From the NCBI GenBank assembly GCA_046330955.1, contig JAXLRT010000012.1:86899-150898 (forward strand): a DNA stretch of 64,000 nucleotides. Direction: 5' to 3'. The position numbers were made by a program, and so were the translations under genes. The notes under the pieces are model-generated. The model saw only the letters and a program-made list of their open reading frames with translations, was not told the DNA's origin and did no database searches. Positions 8,429 through 17,399 of the stretch are shown piece by piece (within the stretch, counting starts at the first letter, position 1; every line of letters begins with the position of its first letter). The stretch is from JADJPO01 sp046330955. Lineage in GTDB: Bacteria > Actinomycetota > Actinomycetes > Actinomycetales > Kineosporiaceae.

Positions 8429-9828
8429 CGATCACACCGCAGGCCTTCTCCGAGCCCGGCCCCGACCGGCTCGCGGACCGGGCGCGTGACCACCTCTGGA
8501 TGCACTTCACCCGCCACTCGAGCTTCGGCGACGGCTCGGGGCACGTGCCGGTCATCGTGCGGGGCGAGGGTGCCTACATCTGGGACGACCAGGGCAAGCG
8601 CTACCTCGACGGCCTGGCCGGGTTGTTCACCGTGCAGGTCGGCCACGGCCGCCAGGAGCTCGCCGACGCCGCCGCGATGCAGGCGCGCGAACTGGCGTTC
8701 TTCCCGCTGTGGTCCTACGCCCACCCGCGGGCGATCGAGCTGGCCGAGCGGCTGGCGGCGGAGGCGCCCGGCGACCTGAACCGGGTGTTCTTCACCACCG
8801 GGGGCGGCGAGGCCGTCGAGACCGCGTGGAAGCTGGCCAAGCAGTACTGGAAACTCGTCGGCAAGCCGATGAAGCACAAGGTCATCTCGCGCAACGTGGC
8901 CTACCACGGCACCCCGCAGGGTGCGCTGTCGATCACCGGCATCCCGGCGGCCAAGGAGATGTTCGAGCCGCTGGTGCCCGGTGGTTTCAAGGTGCCGAAC
9001 ACCAACCTGTACCGGGCGCCGGAGCACCTGCGCGAGGACCCGAAGGCGTTCGGGCTGTGGGCCGCCGAGCGCATCGCCGAGGCGATCGAGTTCGAGGGTC
9101 CCGACACCGTGGCCGCGGTCTTCCTCGAGCCGGTACAGAACTCCGGCGGGTGCTTCCCGCCGCCGCCCGGGTACTTCGAGCGGGTGCGCGAGATCTGCGA
9201 CCAGTACGACGTCCTGCTGGTCTCGGACGAGACCATCTGCGCGTTCGGGCGCATCGGCGGCATGTTCGCCTGCAACGACCTCGGCTACGTGCCGGACATG
9301 ATCACCTGCGCCAAGGGCATGAGCAGTGGGTATGCCCCGATCGGCGCGATGATCGCCAGTGACCGGATCTTCGAGCCGTTCAGCAAGGGCACGACGTACT
9401 TCCCGCACGGGTACACATTCGGTGGCCACCCGGTGTCGGCCGCCGTGGCCCTGGCCAACCTCGACGTCTTCGACCGCGAGGGCCTGTACGACCACGTCCG
9501 CAGCACCGCGCCGGCCTTCCGGTCCGCGCTCGAGAGCCTGCTCGATATCCCGATCGTCGGCGACGTCCGGGGCGAGGGCTTCTTCTACGGCATCGAGCTG
9601 GTCAAGGACAAGGCCACCCGGGAGACGTTCGACGACGACGAGAGCGAGCGCCTGCTGCGCGGGTTCCTGTCGAAGGCGCTGTTCGACGCCGGGCTGTACT
9701 GCCGCGCCGACGACCGAGGCGACCCGGTGGTCCAGCTCGCTCCCCCGCTGATCATCGGCCAGAGCGAGATCGACGACATCACCTCGACGCTGCGCTCGGT
9801 GCTCACGGAGGCCTGGTCGCGGCTGTGA
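8425..9828 (+). CDS. Class III PLP aminotransferase (omega-amino acid/diamine:pyruvate type)
   Basis: 467 aa; ATG at 8425 overlaps the regulator stop by 4 bases, with GGGGA just upstream. Fold-type I class III aminotransferase: FTTGGGEAVETAWKLAKQYW near residue 125, the PLP-aspartate region LLVSDETICAFGRIG, and the Schiff-base Lys in DMITCAKGMSSGYAPIGAM. The TYFPHGYTFGGHPVSAAVAL motif is typical of omega-aminotransferases that act on putrescine, beta-alanine or related substrates with pyruvate. It is translationally coupled to the following FAD oxidoreductase. Together with the ALDH it would give amine to aldehyde to acid, and with MmsA, beta-alanine to malonate semialdehyde to acetyl-CoA. 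Substrate inferred only. Confidence 0.9.
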   Translation: MTITPQAFSEPGPDRLADRARDHLWMHFTRHSSFGDGSGHVPVIVRGEGAYIWDDQGKRYLDGLAGLFTVQVGHGRQELADAAAMQARELAFFPLWSYAHPRAIELAERLAAEAPGDLNRVFFTTGGGEAVETAWKLAKQYWKLVGKPMKHKVISRNVAYHGTPQGALSITGIPAAKEMFEPLVPGGFKVPNTNLYRAPEHLREDPKAFGLWAAERIAEAIEFEGPDTVAAVFLEPVQNSGGCFPPPPGYFERVREICDQYDVLLVSDETICAFGRIGGMFACNDLGYVPDMITCAKGMSSGYAPIGAMIASDRIFEPFSKGTTYFPHGYTFGGHPVSAAVALANLDVFDREGLYDHVRSTAPAFRSALESLLDIPIVGDVRGEGFFYGIELVKDKATRETFDDDESERLLRGFLSKALFDAGLYCRADDRGDPVVQLAPPLIIGQSEIDDITSTLRSVLTEAWSRL

Positions 9829-11288
9829 GTTCGATGGCCGGCTCGGCCGCGGGTGCCGCCTCGGCGCCGTCCTTCTGGCACGAGAGCCTGATCACCTCGG
9901 GCGAGGACGACTTGCGTCCTCGTCCGGGGTTGGACAGCGACCTCGACGTCGACGTGTGCATCATCGGCGCCGGGTACACCGGTTTGTGGACGGCGTATTA
10001 CCTGCTGGCCGCCGACCCGGCGCTGCGCATCGTCCTGCTGGAGGCGCAGGTTGCCGGCTTCGGCGCCAGCGGCCGCAACGGTGGCTGGTGCTCGGCGCTG
10101 TTCCCGCGCTCGACCGCCTCGCTCGCCCGCCGCTACGGGCGTGACGCCGCGCTGTCGATGCGCCGGGCGATGCACGACACGGTGCGCGAGGTCGGACGGG
10201 TGGCCGAGGCCGAGGGCATCGACGCGCACTACCGACGCGGCGGGACGATCAGCGTGGCCCGCACCGCAGTGCAGCTGCGCCGGGCGCACGCCGAGGTGGC
10301 GGACGACGCCGCCTTCGGTGGCATCGACGAGGTGAGCTTCCTCGAGCCGGACGCCGCGGCCGAGCACGTGCGCACCTCGAACCTGCTCGGGGCGACCTTC
10401 ACCCCGCACTGCGCCCGGGTCCATCCGGCGCGGCTGGTGCGCGGCCTGGCCCGGGCGGTCGAGCGCCGCGGCGGCCGGATCGCCGAGAACACCCGAGCGC
10501 TGCGGGTCGAGTTGGGTTCGGGCACCAGCCGGGTGATCACCGAGCGGGGTACGGTGCGGGCCGCGCACGTCGTCCGGGCGATCGAGGCCTGGACCGGCAC
10601 GCTGCCGGTGACCCCGGGCGCACCGGGTGCCGGGGGCCGGACGCTGCCCAACCCTGCTCGCGCGGTGATCCCGGTCTACTCCCTGATGGTGGCCACCGAG
10701 CCGTTGCCGGCCGCGACCTGGGCGGAGATCGGGCTGAGCCGCGGGCAGACGGTCAACGACCACCGCCACCTGATCATCTACGGCCAGCGGACGGCGGACG
10801 ACCGGCTGGTGTTCGGCGGCCGCGGGGCGCCCTACCACTTCGCGTCGGCGATCGAGCCGCGCTTCGATCGCGATCCCGCCGTGTTCACGGCCTTGCAGGC
10901 CACCGCCCGCGAGCTGTTCCCGGCCCTGGGCCGCGCCGAGTTCACTCACGCCTGGGGCGGGCCGTTGGGCATCTCGCGCGACTGGCACGCCAGCGTCGGG
11001 ATCGACCCGGCCACCGGCTTCGGCTGGGCGGGCGGCTACGTCGGCGACGGTGTCGGGACGGCGAACCTGGCCGGACGGACCCTGGCTGATCTGATCCGCG
11101 GGGTGAAGAGTGACCTGACGGCGCTGCCCTGGGTCAACCACCGCTGGCGCACCTGGGAGCCGGAGCCGCTGCGCTGGCTCGGGGTGAATGCCGGGCTGCG
11201 CACCATGACCGCCGCCGACACCGAGGAGCGGCTCACCCGCCGGTCGAGTGTGCTGGCCCGGGTGATGGCGCCGTTCCTGGGGCACTGA
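9825..11288 (+). CDS. FAD-dependent amine/amino-acid oxidoreductase (DAO fold), second copy
   Basis: 487 aa from GTG at 9825, overlapping the aminotransferase stop (GTGA). The dinucleotide motif VDVCIIGAGYTGLWTAYYLL is near residue 42, ASGRNGGWCSALFPRS follows, and the C-terminal part has HAWGGPLGISRDW and GWAGGYVGDGVGTANLAGR, closing the FAD site. Same family as the protein at 3273-4742 but clearly diverged. It should oxidise an amine or N-substituted amino acid in the cytosol, releasing H2O2 or passing electrons to an acceptor. It is the last gene of the regulator-aminotransferase-oxidase operon. Confidence 0.88.
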   Translation: MSSMAGSAAGAASAPSFWHESLITSGEDDLRPRPGLDSDLDVDVCIIGAGYTGLWTAYYLLAADPALRIVLLEAQVAGFGASGRNGGWCSALFPRSTASLARRYGRDAALSMRRAMHDTVREVGRVAEAEGIDAHYRRGGTISVARTAVQLRRAHAEVADDAAFGGIDEVSFLEPDAAAEHVRTSNLLGATFTPHCARVHPARLVRGLARAVERRGGRIAENTRALRVELGSGTSRVITERGTVRAAHVVRAIEAWTGTLPVTPGAPGAGGRTLPNPARAVIPVYSLMVATEPLPAATWAEIGLSRGQTVNDHRHLIIYGQRTADDRLVFGGRGAPYHFASAIEPRFDRDPAVFTALQATARELFPALGRAEFTHAWGGPLGISRDWHASVGIDPATGFGWAGGYVGDGVGTANLAGRTLADLIRGVKSDLTALPWVNHRWRTWEPEPLRWLGVNAGLRTMTAADTEERLTRRSSVLARVMAPFLGH

Positions 11289-11293
11289 GCCTG

Positions 11294-11319
11294 GGAACTG
11301 AGCTGGGGCGCCCAGTTCC
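11294..11319 (+). terminator. Weak hairpin after the second FAD oxidoreductase
   Basis: GGAACTG (11294-11300) pairs with CAGTTCC (11313-11319) around a 12-nt GC-rich loop, 5 bp past the stop codon. The remaining bases up to 11522 show no convincing gene. Confidence 0.35.
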
Positions 11320-11522
11320 TGGTGCCCTGACCGGACGCGACGCCCGCGAACGGGCCACCGGCCGCCGACTGAACCGGTGTGCCTCGTCGATCACGATGCG
11401 CCGCCCGGTCAGGGTCTGGGCGGGCACCGCGATCGGGGAGCGACCGGGCAGGGTGTAGGTGCGGTCCAGCAGATATGCCCTGGCCTGAGGTCGCCCCGCC
11501 ACTGCCCACCCGCGCGATGTCC

Positions 11523-13831
11523 CTAGAACGGTGGGTGTTCTGACTCGGTGGTGATGGTTCGTCCGGTGGGGGTGATCCATTGGGTGATGGGCATACCGGT
11601 GCCCGGGTCGACCAGGGTCGGGGTGAACCCTCGTTCGCGGAGCCGGTGGTGGTGCTTGCACAGGGGGTGCAGGTTGCATTCGCAGGTGGCTCCGCCGTCG
11701 GTGTGGGGGATGCGGTGGTCGACCTCGCAGGTGATGGCGCGGCGTCGGCAGCCGGGGAAGGTGCAGCATTGTTCTCGGGCCTGGACGAGTTCGCGGAGCA
11801 GTCCGGTGGCGGTGCGGACCAGAGCATGGGGTGCCTTGCCGATGCCCAGCACTGTGCCGTGGGTGGGTGATGCGGGGTTGTCGTCGGTGATCAGGCATCG
11901 CCAGGTCGCGGTGGCGCCCATGCGGTACAGCCCGGCGAGTAGTTCGCGGATGGCTTGGGCGGTGAGGGGTCCGTAGTCGTTGATCTCTCCGATGCCCTCG
12001 CCGCCGAGGACGGCGGACAGGGGGACGGTGACGTGGACCCGGGGGCCGGGCAGCGCCGCGAAGGCCTGGGGGTCGAAAGGTGTGGACGGCAAGCAGGGGC
12101 GACCGGCGGGGGTCGTGTCCTGTCTGCCCGTGTCGTTCGAAGTGCAGGAGTCGGTATGGGTTTCGGCGTCGGCTTGGGGTGGGGGTTCGGTTTCGGTTCC
12201 GGTATCGCCTTCGCCCTCGGTGTCGGGTTCGTTCTCGTCCTCGGTGTCGCGATCGGCCTTGATGGCTTGATCGGTTCTGGTGTCGGTTGGGGGCTCGGCC
12301 GTGTTGGGGTCGGTGGGCAGATCGATGTCGGGACCGGTGCCGCCCTCGTCCTCGTGATCGGCATCGGGCGCGCGGGGTGTCCGGTTCGATCTGCGATCCG
12401 CCAGCACCAGCACCAGGGGCAGGGGCAGGCTCGGTGCCGGTGCCGTGCCGGTGCCGGTGCCGGTGTCGGTGTCGGTGCCTGGGGTTGCCGCAGAAGCTGG
12501 GGCGGCGGTGTCAGGGGCTGGGTCGTCGCCAGTCCCTGTCCAAGTCCCAGTTTCAGGTCAGGTTTCAGGCAAGCGTCAAGCGTCGGTGCCGGGAGCTGCG
12601 GCAGAAGCAGTACCCGTGTTGGTGCCGACGTCGGAAGCAGGGTCGGCGCCAGTGCCAGTTCCTGTGCCAGCGGCGGGGCGGGCTGCGGTGCTGCGGTGTG
12701 GGTGCCGGGGCGGGTGATCAGGTCGGTGATGATGTCGGCCCGGATCGCGGCGGCGCGGCGGTGGTGGTCCGGGTCGTCACCGGCGGAGGCATACCCGAGC
12801 AGGGCCATCCGGATCGCCTCGATCGCCTCCACCGACGCCGTCAACGTCATCCGCCCGGTGCCGGGGGCGGCGGTGCGGAAGGAGACGTTGCGGCGTTCGA
12901 GGTTGTCGGCGATCTGCTCGGCCAACTCCCGCGGATCAGCCTTCGCGACGATGCGGTCGAGCCAGGCGGCGAGTTGACCCCAGGTCAGGGCGGTCACCTT
13001 CACCAGGATCTGCGGCTCCAGGCGAGTCAGGACCTCCCCGGGCAGGTGACGGGTCTTGGAGTGGACCAGTCGTGCGGTGTCGATGTCGACCGCCCCGGTG
13101 GCGAGCAGGTGCCACAGTCCGGGCAGGCGGGCGGGGAGGTCGCGCAGGGTGTCGACCCGTGCCGTCAGGGTGGATTCGGAGATGACACACGTGGTGGCGG
13201 TCTCGGCGATCGCCGCCCGGAAACCGAGGTCGTGGTCGGGGAACACCGGTTGCGCGTTCACCGGGCTGGCTTCCTCGTCGGCGGCGCCGTTCTCCCACCG
13301 GGTGACCAGTTCCTCCGCGGCCACGGTCGCGGCCAACTTGGCCCAGGTCGCCAGCCGGCAGCTCGCGGCGGCGAGGTCGGCGACGGTGCGGTCGGGTAGG
13401 TCGGCCAGGCATCCCAGTTCGACGCCGGTGTCGGGGTCGGGGACGGACAGGGCGGCCAGGTCACCGACCGCGGTCTGGATCGCGGCGGCCAACCGGGCGC
13501 CACCGTCACCGGCCAACGCCGCCACCAGACCACCCGCAGCCGCACCGCCCGAGACGGCTCCGCCGTCCACCGTGCTGGCGTCGTCCGCTGAGGTCTCCTC
13601 GTCCACCACGGGCACCAGCCCGGCCAGCTGAGTGCACCGGTCGGTGAGGCGGGCGATCCGGCGGGTGGCCCAGTCCTGTTCCTCGACGAGCCGGTTCACG
13701 CGACGTTCCAGGCGACCACACGCCGTCCGCAGCTCACCGTCCCGAGCGCGTAGCCGGGCACATTCCGCGCGCAGGGCAGCGACCTCGTCGGGGTCACCCG
13801 ACTCGGCGAAGCAGGCCTCCATCACGGACAT
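11523..13831 (-). pseudogene. DUF222/HNH endonuclease-domain protein (13E12-like), frame broken once
   Basis: From ATG at 13831 a first frame encodes a coiled-coil N-terminus and the DUF222 domain (KTRHLPGEVLTRLEPQIL region), then a Pro/Thr-rich linker. After a break near 12444 a second frame encodes the rest of the linker and a zinc-type HNH domain (CTFPGCRRR, CEVDHRIPHTDGG, NLHPLCKHHHRLR), ending at 11523. Adding one C (minus strand) in a CCGGCA hexamer tract at 12444 joins both parts into about 769 aa. Members of this actinobacterial family are abundant, and the related 13E12 genes of M. tuberculosis are LexA-controlled. Function is unproven; the HNH fold suggests DNA cleavage. The break could be real repeat slippage or a sequencing error. 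Confidence 0.82.
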
Positions 13832-13837
13832 ATCCAT

Positions 13838-13860
13838 ACTATAATCGAACACATGTGCGA
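13838..13860 (-). promoter_or_regulatory. SOS (LexA) box with adjacent -10 of the DUF222/HNH gene
   Basis: TCGAACACATGTGCGA (13845-13860) matches the mycobacterial-type SOS box TCGAAC-N4-GTTCGA with one mismatch. A TATAGT -10 element (minus strand, 13838-13843) adjoins it. Counting 7 nt downstream puts the transcript start on the ATG at 13831, so the mRNA is likely leaderless. LexA bound here would cover the promoter. Confidence 0.65.
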
Positions 13861-14040
13861 CCACAAGAGGTGCGGTCCACTCATCGAGAGAGAGCTGCGA
13901 TCACCGCGCGCAGCATCCCCAACGGGGTGGACCACCACCCGAGTCTGCCCCCGGGGTACGACAGTCCCGGGCACTGATCCGCGGGCCTGCAACCCGAGCG
14001 AGCCGTCGGCACTCAGCGCAACTCGGCACGAGCACCGCCG

Positions 14041-14088
14041 CCATATAGCCTATAATTTCGATGAATTTTAAATCGATTCGATCTCGAG
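14041..14088 (+). promoter_or_regulatory. AT-rich promoter of the carbonic anhydrase gene
   Basis: An AT-rich island in otherwise GC-rich DNA, with a consensus TATAAT at 14051-14056. It is about 40 bp upstream of the ATG at 14097, which has an AGAGG Shine-Dalgarno. A -35 hexamer is not clear (weak CTCGGCA near 14023). Confidence 0.5.
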
Positions 14089-14096
14089 AGGCCACC

Positions 14097-14675
14097 ATGT
14101 CCGTGCTCCAGGAAGTGCTCGACGCCAACGCCGCCTACGCCGCCGACTTCGGTGCCAAGGGCGAGCTGGCCCTGCCCCCCGCTCGCCGGTTCGCCATCCT
14201 CACCTGCATGGATGCTCGGCTCGACCCGGCCAAGTACGCCGGGCTGAGCGAGGGCGACGCCCACGTCATCCGCAACGCCGGTGGACGCGCGAGCGACGAC
14301 GCGATCCGCTCACTGGTGATCTCGTACAAGCTGCTGGGGACGCAGGAGTGGTTCGTCGTCCACCACACCGACTGCGGCATGGAGTTCTTCACCGACGAGG
14401 TGATGCGGGGGCTGCTGGCCAACAGCCTCGAGACCGCCGCTCTGGGCGAGAACGGCTTCTACGACGTCGGCACCGGACCGGGCAGCACCGAAGCCGCCTA
14501 TGTCGACTGGCTGACGATCAGCGACCAGACCGGGGCCGTGGTGGACGACGTCCGGCGGATCCGCGAGAGCCGGCTGGTTCCGGGCAGCATCCCGATCCAC
14601 GGCTACCTCTACGACGTGCGCACCGGCCGGCTGATCGAGGTCCCCGAGGCCACCACCGTCGGGGCCGCCCACTGA
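14097..14675 (+). CDS. Beta-class carbonic anhydrase
   Basis: 192 aa from ATG at 14097 (MSVLQEVLDAN); the frame opens 12 codons earlier in the AT-rich promoter. Zinc ligands of the beta class are visible: Cys37 with the Asp39-Arg41 dyad in LTCMDARLD, then His90 and Cys93 in VVHHTDCGM. This short form resembles M. tuberculosis Rv1284-type enzymes. It interconverts CO2 and bicarbonate in the cytosol, supplying bicarbonate for carboxylations such as fatty acid and nucleotide synthesis. It stands alone with its own promoter between the HNH gene and the cell-wall hydrolase. Confidence 0.93.
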   Translation: MSVLQEVLDANAAYAADFGAKGELALPPARRFAILTCMDARLDPAKYAGLSEGDAHVIRNAGGRASDDAIRSLVISYKLLGTQEWFVVHHTDCGMEFFTDEVMRGLLANSLETAALGENGFYDVGTGPGSTEAAYVDWLTISDQTGAVVDDVRRIRESRLVPGSIPIHGYLYDVRTGRLIEVPEATTVGAAH

Positions 14676-14700
14676 GCCTCATCGAGGCGCGGTCCGCCGC

Positions 14701-14815
14701 CTAGCCCAGCTCAGCGAACCTCGCCCGGAACCATGATCCGGGACCCCCTCCGGCCGACGGGAACCCTGCACCACTGGGGAGAAGGAGCTCCCCGCCAGGC
14801 TCACGGAGGGGCGCC
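14701..14815 (+). promoter_or_regulatory. Structured 5' leader before the cell-wall hydrolase
   Basis: Two or more hairpins can form: CCCGGA-accatga-TCCGGG and GGGGA-gaaggagc-TCCCC, with GGGAACC-type single-stranded stretches between them. Leaders of secreted cell-wall hydrolases in actinobacteria often hold a c-di-AMP (ydaO) riboswitch. Some pieces (GCGAACCTCG, CGGGAACCC) recall it, but the consensus cannot be confirmed by eye. Confidence 0.3.
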
Positions 14816-16231
14816 ATGGCTGTTGGCCGGCATGCCGGGGCAGGACGACATCACGCGGGACGTCATGCCCTGAACCGGTACGACCCGGGCCTGCGACGAC
14901 GCCGTCAGGCCTGGTTGAGCGCCGTGGCCGGGGGCGTGGCCGCAATGGTGCTGTCGGGCACGTTGTCCGATGCCAAGGCCGCCGATCTGCCGGTGGCCGG
15001 CCCGTCGAACACCCCCTCGGCCGTCCTGGCGGCCGCCCTCCCCCCGGCGGAAGCGCCCCTCCCCACCCCACCGGTACCGACAGGCCTGCCCGAGAACCTC
15101 GAGTCGCTCTCGCCCTACCTGCCCCAGGTCTCCTGCCACCCGTCGGCGACCCCCGGGGCCGTGGCCCTCGGCGATCTGCTGCGTGCCACCTACCCCGGCA
15201 CCAGCTACGGCATCGGGCGGGACTGCGGCGCCGACGGCATGACCAGCGAGCACTACGAGGGGCGGGCCGTCGACTGGTTCGTCAGCGTCCGCAAGCCCGA
15301 CCAGGCCGCCCGCGCCACCGCCGTCCTGAACTGGCTGTTCGCCCCGGACGCCGCCGGCAACCGCTACGCCAACGCCCGCCGCCTCGGCGTCATGTACATC
15401 ATCTGGAACAACAAGATCTGGGGCTCCTACAGCGCCGACGCCGGCTGGCGGGCCTACAGCACCTGCGCCCTGCGACCGGACCCGGGCGCCGACACCACCT
15501 GCCACCGCGACCACATCCACATCTCGCTCTCGTGGGCGGGCGCGATGAAGCGCACTTCGTTCTGGACCCGCACCGTGGCGGCCACCGACTACGGCCCCTG
15601 CGCCCCGGCGGATCTGAACTGGGCCGCCGGGTACACCGCCGCACGCGCCACCCCCTGCCCGGTGCACCCCACCGTGGCAGCGCCCGCCGGAGCCTCCTCG
15701 GCCCTGGCCGCCCTGGTGCGCTACAGCGGCGCGAACCTCGGCCCCGGGTCGGGCGGGGTGATCGTGCGCGCCGTGCAAGCCGGGCTCGGCCTGACCCCGG
15801 ACGGCGGCTACGGCCCCGCGACCGCCTCAGCGGTGAGCGCCGTCCAGCGGGCGCGCGGCCTGCCCGGCACCGGCAGCCTGGACGCCGCGAGCTGGCGTGC
15901 GCTGATCGCCGCCCGGATCGCTCGCGAGAGCCTGGTCAAACCGCCGACCACGGGCTCATCGTCCGGCACCCAGTCCACCGGTGGCGGGTCGGCGGGCGCG
16001 CCCTTGACCGGATCGGTGGCGGCCACGCTGCGCCCCTACTCCGGCACCGTGCTGCACCCCGGTTCGAGCGGCGCCGCGGTTCTCGCGCTGCAGCGTGCGC
16101 TGCACGTCCCGGGGGCCAACGGGTACTTCGGCAAGGCCACGACCGCGGCCGTCGTCACCTTCCAGAAGGCCCACCGGCTGACCCCGGACGGCGTGGTCGG
16201 CCCCGCCACGTGGAAGGTGCTGATCGGCTGA
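14816..16231 (+). CDS. Secreted cell-wall hydrolase-like protein with two PG_binding_1 domains
   Basis: 471 aa. The N-terminal 55 residues contain an Arg-rich stretch, a hydrophobic core (AVAGGVAAMVLSGTLS) and AKA, a likely Sec signal with cleavage before ADLPV. Residues about 90-265 form a domain with SEHYEGRAVDWFVSV, MYIIWNNKIWGSYS and CHRDHIHISLSWAGA. His and Asp in these motifs look like metal ligands, as in peptidoglycan peptidase-like domains. Two peptidoglycan-binding repeats follow (about 300-355 and 405-470), separated by a Gly/Ser linker. It likely trims peptide stems or crosslinks outside the membrane. A structured leader precedes it, suggesting RNA-level control. Confidence 0.8.
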   Translation: MAVGRHAGAGRHHAGRHALNRYDPGLRRRRQAWLSAVAGGVAAMVLSGTLSDAKAADLPVAGPSNTPSAVLAAALPPAEAPLPTPPVPTGLPENLESLSPYLPQVSCHPSATPGAVALGDLLRATYPGTSYGIGRDCGADGMTSEHYEGRAVDWFVSVRKPDQAARATAVLNWLFAPDAAGNRYANARRLGVMYIIWNNKIWGSYSADAGWRAYSTCALRPDPGADTTCHRDHIHISLSWAGAMKRTSFWTRTVAATDYGPCAPADLNWAAGYTAARATPCPVHPTVAAPAGASSALAALVRYSGANLGPGSGGVIVRAVQAGLGLTPDGGYGPATASAVSAVQRARGLPGTGSLDAASWRALIAARIARESLVKPPTTGSSSGTQSTGGGSAGAPLTGSVAATLRPYSGTVLHPGSSGAAVLALQRALHVPGANGYFGKATTAAVVTFQKAHRLTPDGVVGPATWKVLIG

Positions 16232-16270
16232 GCCTCCGGCCCGCCGATCGGGCCGTTAGGGTGCTGCACC

Positions 16271-17380
16271 GTGACGACCTCTGCCCTGCTGTCCCGCAAG
16301 GACCTGCGACTGTTCTCGCTGTGCGCCGTCGCCGTGGTGGGGGGTGCGATCACCCGCTACGTGCCGTCCGGTCGGGTCGTCCCGTTCGTGGTCTCGGCCG
16401 TGGCCCTGGCACTGCTCGCCAGCCTGGTGGGCCGCGCCGTCGAGGCCCTCGGCGACCGGCTCGGGGCCGGGGCCACCGGCGTGGTGCAGTCCGCGCTGGG
16501 CAACCTGCCCGAGCTGTTCGTGTGCATCTTCGCGCTACGCGCCGGGCTCTACGACGTGGTGCGCGCGGCCCTGGTCGGCTCGGTGCTGGCCAACGTGCTG
16601 TTGGTGCTCGGGCTGGCCTTCGTGGTCGGCGGTCTGCGTCACGGCACCCAGAAGTTCTCCGCGACCGCGGCCCGCACCATCTCGGTGTTGCTCATGCTGT
16701 CGGTGTTCGCCTGGATGATCCCCTCGCTGACCGCCGCGCTGCACTCGCCCGCCGAGTCCCACGAGCGGGCGCTGTCGGTGGTCACCTCGATCATGTTGCT
16801 GCTGCTGTTCGCGCTGTCGCTGCCGGCCGCGACCGCCCGATCGCACGAGGCGCACGGTGCGACCGAGGGCCATGCTGAAGCCGACGCCGAGGTCGCGACC
16901 GGGGCCGGGGGCGGGGCCGGTGAGTGGCCGATGGCGATGGCCATCGGGGTGCTGGCGATCGCCGGCGTCGGGGCGGCCGTGGTCTCGGACTGGTTCGTCG
17001 TCGCCCTCGAGCCCGCGATGGACGCCGTCGGGCTGTCGCAGGCCTTCGCCGGTCTGGTGGTGGTGGCGATCGCCGGCAACGCGGTCGAGAACGTCGTGGG
17101 CATCCAGCTGGCGGCGCGCAACCAGGCCGACTACGCGCTGTCGGTGATCCTGCAGTCGCCGGTGCAGATCGCCCTGGTGGTGGCGCCGGTGCTGGTGCTG
17201 ATCGCGCCGCTGGTGGGGGCGACCTTCACGCTGGTGATCTCACCGCTGATGGTGGTCGCGCTGTTCATGGCGGCGGTGATCGCGGTGCTGATCGTGATGG
17301 ACGGCGAATCCAACTGGCTCGAGGGCGCGACGCTGATCGTGCTCTACCTGCTCATCGCTGCCTCGGTGTGGTGGGGCTGA
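16271..17380 (+). CDS. Ca2+/cation:proton antiporter, CAX/ChaA family
   Basis: 369 aa from GTG at 16271. About eleven hydrophobic segments with two inverted alpha repeats of the CaCA superfamily: ALGNLPELFVCIFALRAG with VGSVLANVLLVLGLAF in the first half, and GNAVENVVGIQLAARNQADY with LQSPVQIAL in the second. A His/Glu-rich loop (SHEAHGATEGHAEADAE) near residue 190 separates the halves, as the acidic loop does in CAX proteins. It should expel Ca2+ or another divalent cation against protons. It is followed at 20 bp by a phosphatidyltransferase on the same strand. Confidence 0.88.
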   Translation: MTTSALLSRKDLRLFSLCAVAVVGGAITRYVPSGRVVPFVVSAVALALLASLVGRAVEALGDRLGAGATGVVQSALGNLPELFVCIFALRAGLYDVVRAALVGSVLANVLLVLGLAFVVGGLRHGTQKFSATAARTISVLLMLSVFAWMIPSLTAALHSPAESHERALSVVTSIMLLLLFALSLPAATARSHEAHGATEGHAEADAEVATGAGGGAGEWPMAMAIGVLAIAGVGAAVVSDWFVVALEPAMDAVGLSQAFAGLVVVAIAGNAVENVVGIQLAARNQADYALSVILQSPVQIALVVAPVLVLIAPLVGATFTLVISPLMVVALFMAAVIAVLIVMDGESNWLEGATLIVLYLLIAASVWWG

Positions 17381-17399
17381 CCCCGGTTATGGTCAGGGC

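Noticed and set aside
11233..11522. Minus-strand peptide with GRRIVIDEAHRF, considered as a helicase remnant
   Set aside because: No Walker A or other helicase motif, overlaps the FAD oxidoreductase 3' end and has no start of its own; too weak to annotate.
14701..14815. Firm assignment as a c-di-AMP riboswitch
   Set aside because: Only fragments resemble the consensus by eye; reported as a structured leader at low confidence instead.
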